A stretch of 59,786 nucleotides of DNA from Caulobacterales bacterium (GTDB lineage Bacteria; Pseudomonadota; Alphaproteobacteria; Caulobacterales; Caulobacteraceae): NCBI GenBank assembly GCA_947474395.1, contig CANJID010000016.1, positions 1-59,786 of the forward strand, given 5' to 3'. Below, in pieces: positions 1 through 11,103 of this stretch. A model generated the notes under the pieces. It did no database searches and was not told the origin of the DNA. It saw only the letters and a list, made by a program, of their open reading frames with translations. A program made the position numbers and the translations under genes. The stretch's first letter is position 1; each line of letters begins with the position of its first letter.

Positions 1-139
1 CATCCAACATCGGCGCTTGCAACACCGAAAGATCGCCGCCTAAATATCAACCCCAGATGAGGCCATCTCTCCGCTAAATCCGAACCCCAACTGTCTCAAA
101 ACATCTGACGACGTACAGGCATAATCGCCCTTTTTACAC

Positions 140-163
140 GGATCAGATGATTCCATCTGATCC
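140..163. repeat. Dispersed palindrome, copy A
   Basis: A 10-bp perfect inverted repeat (GGATCAGATG/CATCTGATCC) around a 4-nt loop lies just downstream of leuC. Its reverse complement, with flanking AGAGCCTTTTAGG and GTGTAAAA, matches the repeat at 42155-42203, and its core matches the hairpin at 7382-7425. The remaining 1-172 region shows no gene. It may also terminate leuC transcription; that is inference. Confidence 0.6.
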
Positions 164-172
164 TAAAAGGCT

Positions 173-1591
173 CTAGACCGGGGCCAGCGCGCGGACGTCG
201 GCGATGCGGCCGGTGACGGCGGCGGCGGCGGCCATGGCCGGGCTCATCAGGTGGGTGCGCCCCCCCCGGCCCTGGCGGCCCTCGAAGTTGCGGTTCGAGG
301 TGGAAGCGCAGCGCTCGCCCGGCTGCAGCTTGTCCGGGTTCATGGCCAGGCACATGGAGCAACCCGGCTCGCGCCAATCGAAGCCGGCGGCGATGAACAC
401 CTTGTCCAGCCCTTCCGCCTCGGCCTGGGCCCGCACCAGGCCCGAGCCCGGCACCACCATGGCCGAGACGCCCGCCGCCACGTGGCGGCCCCTGGCGACG
501 TCCGCGGCGGCCCGCAGGTCCTCGATGCGGCTGTTGGTGCAGGATCCGATGAACACCCGCTGGATGGCCGCGTCGGCGATCCGCTGCCCGGCCTTCAGCC
601 CCATGTAGTCCAGGGCCCGCTCGGCCGAGGCCCGCTTGGCCGGGTCGGAGAAGGTGGAAGGGTCGGGGACGATCCCGTCCACCGGCAGCACATCCTCAGG
701 GCTCGTGCCCCAGGTGACCATGGGGACCAGCTTCGACACGTCGATCCGGACCTCGCGGTCGAACGGCGCGTCGGCGTCGGAGAAGAAGGTCTTCCAGTAG
801 GAGAGCGCCAAGTCCCACCCCTTGCCCTCAGGGGCCGCCGGACGGCCCTGCAGGTAGTCGTAGGTGGCCTGGTCCGGGGCGATCAGCCCCGCCTTGGCCC
901 CGGCCTCGATGGTCATGTTGCAGAGCGTCATCCGCTCTTCCATCGACAGGGCCGCGATGGCGTCGCCGGTATATTCCATCACATGGTGGGTGCCGCCGCC
1001 GGTGCCGATCTCGCCGATCAGGGCCAGGGCGTAGTCCTTGGCGCCGACGCCCGCGGGCGCCTCGCCCTCGAACACCACCTTCATGTTCAGCGCCTTCTTC
1101 TGGCGCAAGGTCTGGGTGGCCAGGACGTGCTCGACCTCGGAGGTGCCGATGCCGTGGGCCAGGGCCCCGAAGGCGCCATGGGTCGAGGTGTGGCTGTCGC
1201 CGCAGACGATCGTCATGCCCGGCTGGGTGCGGCCCTGTTCGGGACCGACCACGTGGACGATGCCGTTGCGGATGTCCCCCATGCGGAAGAACTCGATCCC
1301 CGCCTTGGCGACATTGGCCGACAGGGCCTCGAGCTGGGCGCGCGCCTCCGGGTCGGCGACGGCGCCGATGCCCCTGGACTGGCCCTCGGTGGGGACATTG
1401 TGATCGGCGACCGCCAGGGTGCGGTCGGGGCGGCGCACGGTGCGGCCAGCGGCGCGCAGGCCGGCGAAGGCCTGGGGCGTGGTCACTTCGTGGATGAGGT
1501 GCAGGTCGATATAGAGGATGGACTCCCCGTTCGGGTCCTCGGCGACCACGTGGGCGTCCCAGATCTTGTCGTACAATGTCTTGCCGGTCAT
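173..1591 (-). CDS. leuC: 3-isopropylmalate dehydratase large subunit
   Basis: LeuC isomerises 2-isopropylmalate to 3-isopropylmalate in cytoplasmic leucine biosynthesis, together with the small subunit LeuD. The 472-residue protein has the family length and runs from [11 protein letters not shown] to a complete C-terminus. It carries the aconitase-type [4Fe-4S] ligands: a Cys in GSCTNSR near residue 350 and the CSMC pair near residue 412. [19 protein letters not shown] is also a family hallmark. leuD is not in the window; only 172 non-coding bases lie beyond the stop. The gene is transcribed leftward and diverges from the glycosidase fusion at 1690. Nothing is missing from the active site. 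Confidence 0.97.
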   Translation of the reverse strand: MTGKTLYDKIWDAHVVAEDPNGESILYIDLHLIHEVTTPQAFAGLRAAGRTVRRPDRTLAVADHNVPTEGQSRGIGAVADPEARAQLEALSANVAKAGIEFFRMGDIRNGIVHVVGPEQGRTQPGMTIVCGDSHTSTHGAFGALAHGIGTSEVEHVLATQTLRQKKALNMKVVFEGEAPAGVGAKDYALALIGEIGTGGGTHHVMEYTGDAIAALSMEERMTLCNMTIEAGAKAGLIAPDQATYDYLQGRPAAPEGKGWDLALSYWKTFFSDADAPFDREVRIDVSKLVPMVTWGTSPEDVLPVDGIVPDPSTFSDPAKRASAERALDYMGLKAGQRIADAAIQRVFIGSCTNSRIEDLRAAADVARGRHVAAGVSAMVVPGSGLVRAQAEAEGLDKVFIAAGFDWREPGCSMCLAMNPDKLQPGERCASTSNRNFEGRQGRGGRTHLMSPAMAAAAAVTGRIADVRALAPV

Positions 1592-1689
1592 GGCGGGCGA
1601 TGTAAGGGCCTGGGACCTTCCAGTCCAGCGCTACCCCCTGCGGCTTTGATGCGCCGCAGCAACTTTTCCCGCCCCCGAGGCGTTTCCCG

Positions 1690-4017
1690 ATGGTCGAGAA
1701 CGGGAAAGCTCATTGCATGTCTGAGCTTGGAAACGGCTCCAGGGGCCTGGAGCTGTGGGGCGGCCACGAATGCACGGTGAACCGGGTCGGGGACCGCTTC
1801 CTCGACCAGACCGTGCGCACCGGCCATGAGCATCGCCTGAGCGACCTCTCCCTCTTCGCCGATCTCGGCTTTTCGGCCCTGCGCTATCCGGTGCTGTGGG
1901 AGCGGATCGCCCCCGACCGGCCCGACGAGCGGAGCTGGGCCTGGACCGACGAGCGGCTGGGCGAGATCCGCCGCCTGGGCATGCGTCCCATCGCCGGCCT
2001 GGTGCACCATGGTTCCGGCCCCCGCTACACCCACCTGCTGGACGAGGGCTTCGCGACGGGGCTGGCCGAGCACGCCCGCGCCGTGGCCGAGCGCTATCCC
2101 TGGATCGATGCCTGGACCCCGGTCAACGAGCCCCTGACCACGGCGCGGTTCTCGGCCCTCTACGGCCACTGGTATCCCCATGCCCGGGACGAGGGGGCCT
2201 TCTACGGCGCCCTCCTGAACCAGATCGACGGGGTGCGCCTCTCCATGAAGGCGATCCGCGCCGTCAATCCGGCGGCCCGGCTGGTCCAGACCGAGGACCT
2301 CGGCCACACCTTCTCCACCCCGCCGCTGGCCTACCAGGCCGAGTTCGACAACGAGCGGCGCTGGCTCGCCTGGGACCTCCTCACCGGCAAGGTCACGCCC
2401 GGGCACCGGTTCTGGAGCGCCATCGAGGACTACGGCTTCGGCGACCGGCTGCGGGCGATCATGGACGATCCCTGCCCCCCGGACGTGATCGGGGTGAACC
2501 ACTACCTGTCGAGCGAGCGGTTCCTGGACCACCGGGTGGAGCGCTACCCCCTGCACCTGCGGGGCGGCAACGGCCGCGACTCCTTCGCCGACCTGGAGGC
2601 GGTGCGCTCCGTGGCGCCTGGGCCGATGGGGGTCGAGCGCCTGCTGCAGGCGACGTGGGACCGCTACGGCCTGCCCATCGCCGTCACCGAATGCCACAAC
2701 GGCTGCACCCGCGAGGAGCAGATGCGCTGGCTGGCGGAGGTCTGGACCGCGGCTTCCGACCTTCGCGGCCGTGGGGTTACGGTCGAAGCCGTCACCGCCT
2801 GGTCCCTGCTGGGCGCCTACGACTGGAACCGCCTGCTGACGGTTGAGGCGGACGCCTACGAGCCCGGCGTGTTCGACATCCGCGGCGGCGAGCCCCGCGC
2901 CACGGCCATGGCGGGCCTGTGCCGAAGCCTCGCCCGCGGCGAGCCCCTGGACCATCCGGCGCTGGGCGCTCCCGGCTGGTGGTCGCGGGACATCCGCCAC
3001 CAGTTCGAGCCGGTCTGGTGCGCCCATCCCGAGCCCGTACGTCGCCGCTGGGCGCCCGCCCCGCGCGCCGCCCGTCCCCTCATGATCACCGGCGCCACGG
3101 GCACCCTAGGCCGCGCGCTCGCCCGCGCCTGCGAGCACCGGGGCCTGCCTTACGTCCTGACGTGCCGGCGCGAACTCTGCATCGAGACGCCCGAGGCGGT
3201 CGAGGAGGCGATCGACGCCTTTCAGCCGTGGGCTGTGATCAACGCCGCGGGCTTTGTGCGCGTGGACGCGGCGGAGACCGAGTACGAGGCCTGCCTGGCC
3301 GCCAATTCCGTCGGCGTCGCCAATCTGGCGCGGACCTGCGCCATGGCCGGCCTGCCGATGGTCGGCTTCTCCTCGGACCTGGTGTTCGACGGTCTCAAGC
3401 AGAGCGCCTACGTCGAGCGCGACGCGCCCTCGCCGCTGAGCATCTACGGGCAGAGCAAGGCCCTGGCGGAGGAGGCGATCCTGGAGGCCTGCGGGCGTTC
3501 GCTGGTGATCCGCACCGCCGCCTTCTTCTCCCCCTACGATCCCCACAACTTCGCCCAGCACGCCACCGCCGCCCTGGCGCGGGGGGAGGCGTTCCGCGCG
3601 GCCGGGGACGGCCTCGTGACCCCGACCTATACGCCGGACCTGGTGGACGCGACGCTGGACCTGCTGATCGACGGCGCCGAGGGCGTCTGGCACCTGGCCA
3701 ATCGCAGCGAGGGGCTTTCCTGGGCCGATTTCGCCCGGGCGCTGGCCCGCATGGCCGGGCTGGACGAGCGGCTGGTGGTCGAGGTTCCGGGCGCCGAGCT
3801 CGGCTGGATCGCCCGGCGTCCGGCCCGCTCGGCCCTGGCCAGCGAGCGGGGCCAACTCATGCCGCCCCTGGAGGACGCCATCTCCCGCTACGTCCACCTC
3901 GCCGGTGTGGCGCGGGTTCCGCCGGCCGTGGCCCCGCGGCGGAAGGCGGCCAGGACCCCAAAAGAGGTGATCGACGAGCCGCGCAGCTTCGCGGTCGCGG
4001 ACGACGTCCGGACCTGA
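1690..4017 (+). CDS. Fusion of GH1-like glycosidase and RmlD-type sugar-nucleotide reductase
   Basis: The 775-residue protein has two enzyme modules. Residues 1 to about 430 resemble a family-1 glycoside hydrolase, with TPVNEP (candidate acid/base Glu147) and VTECHNG (candidate nucleophile Glu334, equivalent to the ITENG motif). Residues about 463-740 form an extended short-chain dehydrogenase like dTDP-4-dehydrorhamnose reductase: GATGTLG nucleotide motif at 468-474 and YGQSK (Tyr586, Lys590). It probably acts on glycosides or in polysaccharide sugar metabolism; the substrate cannot be read from sequence. The chosen ATG has GAGGCG upstream; Met10 (1717) is an alternative. It converges on rplS across a bidirectional hairpin. 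The tail after 740 is basic and low-complexity. Confidence 0.85.
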   Translation: MVENGKAHCMSELGNGSRGLELWGGHECTVNRVGDRFLDQTVRTGHEHRLSDLSLFADLGFSALRYPVLWERIAPDRPDERSWAWTDERLGEIRRLGMRPIAGLVHHGSGPRYTHLLDEGFATGLAEHARAVAERYPWIDAWTPVNEPLTTARFSALYGHWYPHARDEGAFYGALLNQIDGVRLSMKAIRAVNPAARLVQTEDLGHTFSTPPLAYQAEFDNERRWLAWDLLTGKVTPGHRFWSAIEDYGFGDRLRAIMDDPCPPDVIGVNHYLSSERFLDHRVERYPLHLRGGNGRDSFADLEAVRSVAPGPMGVERLLQATWDRYGLPIAVTECHNGCTREEQMRWLAEVWTAASDLRGRGVTVEAVTAWSLLGAYDWNRLLTVEADAYEPGVFDIRGGEPRATAMAGLCRSLARGEPLDHPALGAPGWWSRDIRHQFEPVWCAHPEPVRRRWAPAPRAARPLMITGATGTLGRALARACEHRGLPYVLTCRRELCIETPEAVEEAIDAFQPWAVINAAGFVRVDAAETEYEACLAANSVGVANLARTCAMAGLPMVGFSSDLVFDGLKQSAYVERDAPSPLSIYGQSKALAEEAILEACGRSLVIRTAAFFSPYDPHNFAQHATAALARGEAFRAAGDGLVTPTYTPDLVDATLDLLIDGAEGVWHLANRSEGLSWADFARALARMAGLDERLVVEVPGAELGWIARRPARSALASERGQLMPPLEDAISRYVHLAGVARVPPAVAPRRKAARTPKEVIDEPRSFAVADDVRT

Positions 4018-4023
4018 CAAGGC

Positions 4024-4052
4024 AAAAGGCCCGGACGAAAGCCCGGGCCTTT
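4024..4052. terminator. Bidirectional terminator hairpin between the GH1/RmlD fusion and rplS
   Basis: AAAGGCCCGG and CCGGGCCTTT form a perfect 10-bp stem with A and T runs on the outer sides. It lies between two convergent genes, so it can act as an intrinsic terminator in both directions. Confidence 0.8.
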
Positions 4053-4078
4053 CCAAATCTTCAGAGGCGAGCGGTGGC

Positions 4079-4480
4079 TCAGGCTTCGGTCGGGCCTTTG
4101 GGCTCGTCGCGTTCGGCCTGGGTCATCTGGCGCTCGGCGATCCGGGCCGACTTGCCGCGGCGCTCGCGCAGGTAATAGAGCTTGGCGCGGCGGACGGCGC
4201 CGCGGCGCTTGACCTCGATCGAGTCGATCATCGGCGACAGGACCGGGAACACCCGTTCCACGCCTTCGCCGAAGCTGATCTTGCGGACGGTGAAATTCTC
4301 TTGGACGCCTTCGCCGGCCCGGGCGATGCACACGCCTTCGAAGGCCTGGATGCGTTCGCGCTCGCCTTCCTTGATCTTGACGTTGACGCGCAGGGTGTCG
4401 CCCGGCTGGAAGGCCGGGGTGGCGCGCAGGGCCTTCAGGCGCTGGGCTTCTTCGTGTTCGAGAGTCTGCAGGATGTTCAT
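4079..4480 (-). CDS. rplS: 50S ribosomal protein L19
   Basis: L19 sits at the 30S-50S interface of the ribosome. The 133-residue protein has the whole conserved core: [44 protein letters not shown] and the basic [13 protein letters not shown] stretch. About 20 acidic and polar residues follow as a C-terminal tail, common in this group. It is the last gene of the leftward rpsP-rimM-trmD-rplS cluster, 39 bp after trmD, and ends at the hairpin at 4024-4052. Confidence 0.98.
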   Translation of the reverse strand: MNILQTLEHEEAQRLKALRATPAFQPGDTLRVNVKIKEGERERIQAFEGVCIARAGEGVQENFTVRKISFGEGVERVFPVLSPMIDSIEVKRRGAVRRAKLYYLRERRGKSARIAERQMTQAERDEPKGPTEA

Positions 4481-4519
4481 CGGTCTGGGTCCTTCAAAAT
4501 CGCTGACTATGACTGGGCT

Positions 4520-5230
4520 TCAGCCGCCCTTTTCCTGTTGATTGGCTAGGTGTTGCGCCCACAAATCCGGCCGCACCGCCCGCGTTACGCTTTCCCTCTG
4601 ATCCTTCCGCCAGCGCGCCACCTTGGCGTGGTCGCCGGACACAAGCACCTCGGGTATCTCCAGCCCCTCGAAGGTCCTGGGCCGCGTATATTGCGGATGC
4701 TCCAGGAGGCCGTCCTCGAAACTGTCGTCTCCCGCGCTCATCGCGTTGCCCAACACACCGGGCGCCAGCCGAACGCAGGCCTCGATCACCACCATGGCCG
4801 CCGCCTCGCCACCGGCGATGACCGCGTCGCCGACGGCGACCTCCTCGAACCCCCGGGCGTCGAGCACCCGCTGGTCCACCCCCTCGAACCGTCCGCAGAG
4901 GACGACGATACCGGGGCTGGAAGACCACTCCCGGACGCGCGCCTGGGTCAGGGGCCGACCCCGGGCGCTCATATACAAAAGCGGCCGCGATGCGACGTCC
5001 ACGCTGTCCAGCGCCGCCGCGATCACGTCCGCCCGCATAACCTGTCCCGGTCCGCCGCCCGCGGGGGTGTCGTCCAGGAAGCCGCGCTTATCGTTCGAAA
5101 AGCCGCGAATGTCCACCGTCTCCAGGGTCCACAGCCCCTGCTCGCGCCAGGCCGAACCGATCAGGCTGACGCCCAGCGGGCCGGGGAATGCCTCGGGGAA
5201 CATGGTCAGGACGGTGGCGGCGAAGGGCAT
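4520..5230 (-). CDS. trmD: tRNA (guanine37-N1)-methyltransferase
   Basis: TrmD methylates G37 next to the anticodon using S-adenosylmethionine, which prevents +1 frameshifting. The 236-residue protein shows the trefoil-knot family motifs: TMFPEAFPGPLG at the N-terminus, DDTPAGGGPGQVMR, LCGRFEGVDQR, AVGDAVIAGGE and SGDHAKVARWR near the C-terminus. It lies upstream of rplS as in most bacteria. Its usual upstream partner rimM is separated from it by a 2.1-kb sensor kinase gene, which is unusual. Confidence 0.97.
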   Translation of the reverse strand: MPFAATVLTMFPEAFPGPLGVSLIGSAWREQGLWTLETVDIRGFSNDKRGFLDDTPAGGGPGQVMRADVIAAALDSVDVASRPLLYMSARGRPLTQARVREWSSSPGIVVLCGRFEGVDQRVLDARGFEEVAVGDAVIAGGEAAAMVVIEACVRLAPGVLGNAMSAGDDSFEDGLLEHPQYTRPRTFEGLEIPEVLVSGDHAKVARWRKDQRESVTRAVRPDLWAQHLANQQEKGG

Positions 5231-5267
5231 GCGTTTCCCTAGCCTGGAGGCAAACGCCCGGCGAGGC

Positions 5268-7364
<2,097 letters not shown>

Positions 7365-7381
7365 GGGTTTGGGGGCCCCCA

Positions 7382-7464
7382 GACCCTTTCATGATCAGAT
7401 GAGTCCATCTGATCATGAAAGGGTCGATATTTGCATCTTGGAGCGCGTCCGGGCGGCGAAACCG
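7382..7464. repeat. Dispersed palindrome, copy B, with a perfect 20-bp hairpin
   Basis: The arms at 7382-7401 and 7406-7425 are perfectly complementary over 20 bp around a 4-nt loop. The core CAGATG/CATCTG is shared with copies A and C. Downstream, bases 7441-7464 are identical to 42219-42242 in copy C. It sits between rimM and the kinase gene and could terminate or attenuate read-through from rimM. Confidence 0.75.
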
Positions 7465-7548
7465 CACACACTTTCGCCTGACGCGCTCCGGGTCGCGCGT
7501 CCGTCAAGCTTGGGCCAGCGCCGGGCGAACTACAAGCTTAACGGCGGG

Positions 7549-8067
7549 TCAGGAGTCACCGTCCTCAACCACAGGTGGAAGGACCGCGGTAATTCGACCT
7601 CCGGCGATGTCGAGCGCGGGCACGGTCTCGCGGGTGAAGGCGAGGTAGAAACTGGCGCCGCCGGCGTCGGGGGCGATCTCCAGCACGTCCCCGGCGCCGA
7701 AGTTGTGCACCGCCTTGACCGTACCCAGGGCCTCGCCCTCAGGGGAGAGGGCGGCCAGGCCCACCAGGTCGGCCAGGTAGAACTCGTCCTCGTCCGGCTC
7801 GGGCAGGGACTCGCGCGGCACATAGAGATCGAGGCCGCGGAGCCTGTCCGCGGCCTCCTTGTCGGCGATCTCCGGGCAGCGGGCGATGATCCCGCCCTTG
7901 ACCGGACGGGCCGAGGCGACGGTGAGCCCCGGAGAGCCGTCCTTGCGCAACAGCCCCTTGTAGCGGGCCAGGGCCATGGGCTCCTCGGTGTAGGCGGCAA
8001 GGCGCACCTCGCCCTTCACCCCGAAGGCCCCGCCGACCCGGCCCACCAGGATCAGTCGCGCGGACAA
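7549..8067 (-). CDS. rimM: 16S rRNA processing / 30S maturation factor
   Basis: RimM binds S19 and assists maturation of the 30S head. The 172-residue protein has the N-terminal beta-barrel motif VGRVGGAFGVKGEVR and the PRC-barrel part with DEFYLADLVG and GDVLEIAP. The start appears to be a TTG codon, with GACGAG upstream; no better ATG is available in frame. It follows rpsP by 29 bp and so belongs to the same leftward operon. Confidence 0.95.
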   Translation of the reverse strand: MSARLILVGRVGGAFGVKGEVRLAAYTEEPMALARYKGLLRKDGSPGLTVASARPVKGGIIARCPEIADKEAADRLRGLDLYVPRESLPEPDEDEFYLADLVGLAALSPEGEALGTVKAVHNFGAGDVLEIAPDAGGASFYLAFTRETVPALDIAGGRITAVLPPVVEDGDS

Positions 8068-8096
8068 AGGTCTCGTCCCCGGCCCGCGCGCTTTTC

Positions 8097-8699
8097 CTAT
8101 TCCTCGGTCTTGGCTTCTTCGGCCGGGGCTTCCTCAGCGGCCGGAGCCTCTTCAGCGGCCGGAGCCTCTTCAGCAGCAGGAGCCTCTTCAGCAGCGGGAG
8201 CTTCCTCCGCAGCCGGAGCTTCCTCGGCCGCGGCTTCCTCGGCCGGGGCGGCTTCTTCCGCGGGAGCGGCGGCTTCTTCGGTCACGGCCTCGGCGGCGAC
8301 TTCCTCGGCCACGGCTTCCGGAGCGGCTTCTTCGGCGACCGGAGCCACGGGCTCAGGGGCCGGGCGGGCGGCGCGCTCGGCGCGTTCGACGGCGCGTTCC
8401 TCGGCCTTCTTGCCGGGCTTGCCCTTGTTCGGGTTGTTGCCGTTGGTCCAGGTGGCCAGGCCTTCCTTGGCGAGGAAGCGGGTGACGCGGTCGCTCGGCT
8501 GGGCGCCCTTCTTCATCCACTCCTGGATCCGCTCGACCTTGAGGGTGACGCGGCCCGGATTGTCCTTCGCGAGGAGAGGATCGTAGGTCCCGACCTTCTC
8601 GATGAAGCGCCCGTCGCGGGGCGAATGGCTGTCGGCGACGACGATGGAATAGTAGGGGCGCTTCTTGGCGCCGCCACGGGTCAGGCGGATTCTCAGCAT
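8097..8699 (-). CDS. rpsP: 30S ribosomal protein S16 with long Glu/Ala-rich tail
   Basis: The first 80 or so residues are typical S16 ([36 protein letters not shown]). S16 is needed for assembly of the 30S body. The protein is 200 residues, roughly double the usual length, because of an extension from about residue 85: first a basic part ([13 protein letters not shown]), then an acidic Glu/Ala/Pro tract with repeated EEAPAA units. Extended S16 tails occur in related bacteria, but the near-identical repeats here suggest recent expansion at DNA level. It is the first gene of the cluster, 25 bp downstream of ffh. Confidence 0.97.
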   Translation of the reverse strand: MLRIRLTRGGAKKRPYYSIVVADSHSPRDGRFIEKVGTYDPLLAKDNPGRVTLKVERIQEWMKKGAQPSDRVTRFLAKEGLATWTNGNNPNKGKPGKKAEERAVERAERAARPAPEPVAPVAEEAAPEAVAEEVAAEAVTEEAAAPAEEAAPAEEAAAEEAPAAEEAPAAEEAPAAEEAPAAEEAPAAEEAPAEEAKTEE

Positions 8700-8723
8700 T
8701 TGTCTCAGTCCTTCTTGCGTTCG

Positions 8724-10250
8724 CTATTTCTTCTTCGGGAAACCGGGGAGGCCGGGCATGCCGCCGCCGCCCATACCGGGCAGTCCGGGCAAGCCGCCGC
8801 CGCCCGGCGGAAGCTGTCCGCCGCCCAGGGCGCGCAGGCGCTCCAGGTCGGCGTTGGAGGGAGCCGTCAGGCCGGGGGGCAGGCCGCCGGGGCCGCCGCC
8901 CATCATGCCGCCCATGGCCTGGGCCATGCGGGCGAAGCCCTTGCCGCCGCCCTTGCTCATGGACTTGACCATGTCGGCCATCTGCCGGTGCTGCTTGAGC
9001 AGGCGGTTGATCTCGGCGACGTCGACGCCGGCGCCGATGGCCACGCGGCGCTTGCGCGAGGCGTTCAGGACGTCGGGCTTCCTGCGCTCGAGCTTGGTCA
9101 TGGAGCCGATGATGGCTTCCTGGCGGCGGAAGACGCGGTCGTCCATGCCGGACTCGGCGATCTGCTTCTTCACCTTCTGCACACCGGGAAGCATGCCCAT
9201 CAGGCCCTGCATCCCGCCCATCTTCTGCATCTGGCGCAGCTGGGCGGCGAGGTCGTCCAGGTCGAACTGGCCCTTCTGCAGCTTGGCCGCCATCTTCTCG
9301 GCCTGGGCGTGATCGACCTCGGCGACGGCCTTCTCCACCAGGGCGACCACGTCGCCGGCGCCCAGGATGCGGCCCGCCACGCGCCGGGCGTCGAACACCT
9401 CGAGGGCGTCGATCTTCTCGCCGGCGCCCAGGAACTTGATCGGCAGGCCGGTGACCGCGCGCATGGACAGGGCCGCGCCGCCCCGGGCGTCGCCGTCGGT
9501 GCGGGTGAGGATCAGGCCGGTGAGGGCCAGCCGCTCGTGGAAGGCCTTGGCGGTTCGCACCGCGTCCTGGCCCGTCAGGGCGTCGGCGACCAGCAGGCTC
9601 TCGTGCGGCGAGGCGATGCGGGCGATCTCGGCCGCCTCGCCCATCATCTGCTCGTCGAGGGTGGTGCGACCGGCGGTGTCGAGGATCAGGACGTCGAAGC
9701 CGCCGAGCCTGGCCGCCTGCAGGGCTCTACGGGCTATGTCGGGGGCGGACTGGCCGGCGACGATCGGCAGGGTCTCGACCTCGGCCTGTTTGCCCAGGGT
9801 GGCCAGTTGCTCCATCGCCGCCGGTCGGCGGGTGTCGAGGGAGGCCATCAGCACCTTGCGGCGCTCCATCTTCTGGATGCGCAGGGCGAGCTTGGCCGAG
9901 GTGGTGGTCTTGCCCGAGCCCTGGAGGCCGGCCATCAGGATCACGGTGGGCGGGGTGGTGGAAAGGTTCAGACCCTGGACGTCGTCGCCGCCCAGCATCT
10001 CCACCAGGCCGTCGTGGACCAGCTTGACCACCTGGTCGGCGGGGCGGACCGAGCGGACCACGGCCTCGCCGGTGGCGCGCTCACGGGCCTTGGCGATGAA
10101 GTCGCGCACCACGGGCAGGGCGACGTCGGCCTCGAGCAGGGCCAGGCGCACCTCGCGCAGGGCCTCGTCGACGTCCTTTTCCGACAGGACGCCCCGACCG
10201 GTCAGCCGGTCGAACACCCCTGTCAGCCGCTCGCCAAGTGACTCGAACAT
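8724..10250 (-). CDS. ffh: Signal recognition particle protein (Ffh/SRP54)
   Basis: Ffh binds 4.5S RNA and hydrophobic signal sequences and delivers ribosomes to FtsY at the inner membrane. The N domain starts at MFESLGERLTGVFDRL. The GTPase domain shows GLQGSGKTTTSAKLA, DTRRPAA, DTAGRTTLDE and TRTDGDARGG. The M domain is rich in methionine and glycine (MQKMGGMQGLMGMLPG) and is followed by a Gly/Pro/Met tail ending in lysines. The start at 10250 fits the family N-terminus better than the in-frame upstream Met at 10268. It lies directly upstream of rpsP. Confidence 0.97.
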   Translation of the reverse strand: MFESLGERLTGVFDRLTGRGVLSEKDVDEALREVRLALLEADVALPVVRDFIAKARERATGEAVVRSVRPADQVVKLVHDGLVEMLGGDDVQGLNLSTTPPTVILMAGLQGSGKTTTSAKLALRIQKMERRKVLMASLDTRRPAAMEQLATLGKQAEVETLPIVAGQSAPDIARRALQAARLGGFDVLILDTAGRTTLDEQMMGEAAEIARIASPHESLLVADALTGQDAVRTAKAFHERLALTGLILTRTDGDARGGAALSMRAVTGLPIKFLGAGEKIDALEVFDARRVAGRILGAGDVVALVEKAVAEVDHAQAEKMAAKLQKGQFDLDDLAAQLRQMQKMGGMQGLMGMLPGVQKVKKQIAESGMDDRVFRRQEAIIGSMTKLERRKPDVLNASRKRRVAIGAGVDVAEINRLLKQHRQMADMVKSMSKGGGKGFARMAQAMGGMMGGGPGGLPPGLTAPSNADLERLRALGGGQLPPGGGGLPGLPGMGGGGMPGLPGFPKKK

Positions 10251-10462
10251 GCGCGGTCCCATACGCACAACGCGATCAGACCCCGTGGACGATCACGTCG
10301 ACGGGGGGCCTCGCCGCCCTCGTCCGGCCATGAGAGAAAGGCCGGGGTCGTGGCGGTGGAGGGCGCAGATCACTTTGCGCCGAAGGCGGGGCTTATGCGC
10401 GCCAAGCCCCCGCCGCGTCAAGCTGAGCGGCGGGAAGGCGAGGCGGCGGTCGACCCCGGACC

Positions 10463-10999
10463 CTACTTCTTGCGTTCGCGGGCCGGGTAGAAGGGGTAGC
10501 GGGCGACGCCGTCGGAGGGGACCTGCGGGCGGTACTTGTCGTGGCAGGCCTGGCAGGTCTCGGTGATGTGGTCGGCGGCGGCGCCCAGCTTCATCACGTC
10601 CTTGGCCTTGGCCGCGTCGCGCAGCTCCAGCGCCGTCTTCTGGATATCGGCGGCCCAGCCGGCGTAGTCGGCGTTCGCCTGCCGCATGGCGTCGTCCTTG
10701 CCGGTGGCCGGCAGGGTCATGAGGGTGGCCCCATTTGCAAGGTCGAGGGCGTCCTGCTCGACCAGCAGCCAGTCCGCGTCCTCCAGCTTCTCCGCGCTCT
10801 GGGCCGCCCAGATGCCGTCGGCGGGGATCTCCACCGAGGCGCGCATCACCTCCAGGAGGGTCGTCTTCAAGGCCAGGGGCGCCGGCGCGACGGGGGCGGC
10901 CGCCTTTTCGGGGGCCTTGGTGCAGGCGGCCAGCGGCAGGGCCGCCGCCAGGGCGATGGCGATCGCAAGCCGGGCCGCGCGGGCCATGGTCATAGTCAT
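10463..10999 (-). CDS. Cytochrome c-type lipoprotein (class II-like)
   Basis: The 178-residue protein has a signal peptide with a lipobox-like LPLAAC around residues 21-26, so a membrane-anchored periplasmic lipoprotein is likely. A single haem motif CQACH lies near the C-terminus (about 149-153), after a mostly helical region; this position is typical of class II cytochromes c (cytochrome c' fold). An electron-transfer or gas-binding role is plausible but not shown. The start has GGAG seven bases upstream. The long open frame extending further upstream has no codon for a sensible start and overlaps chrA antisense. Confidence 0.8.
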   Translation of the reverse strand: MTMTMARAARLAIAIALAAALPLAACTKAPEKAAAPVAPAPLALKTTLLEVMRASVEIPADGIWAAQSAEKLEDADWLLVEQDALDLANGATLMTLPATGKDDAMRQANADYAGWAADIQKTALELRDAAKAKDVMKLGAAADHITETCQACHDKYRPQVPSDGVARYPFYPARERKK

Positions 11000-11103
11000 C
11001 GTGGTTCTCCGTGCTCCAAAGACCACGCCGCGGCCCCACGGTCCCCAGGCGTCACGGCAGGATATCGCCTTTCCCCCGCCTGCGGAAAGTCCGGGCGCGA
11101 TCC

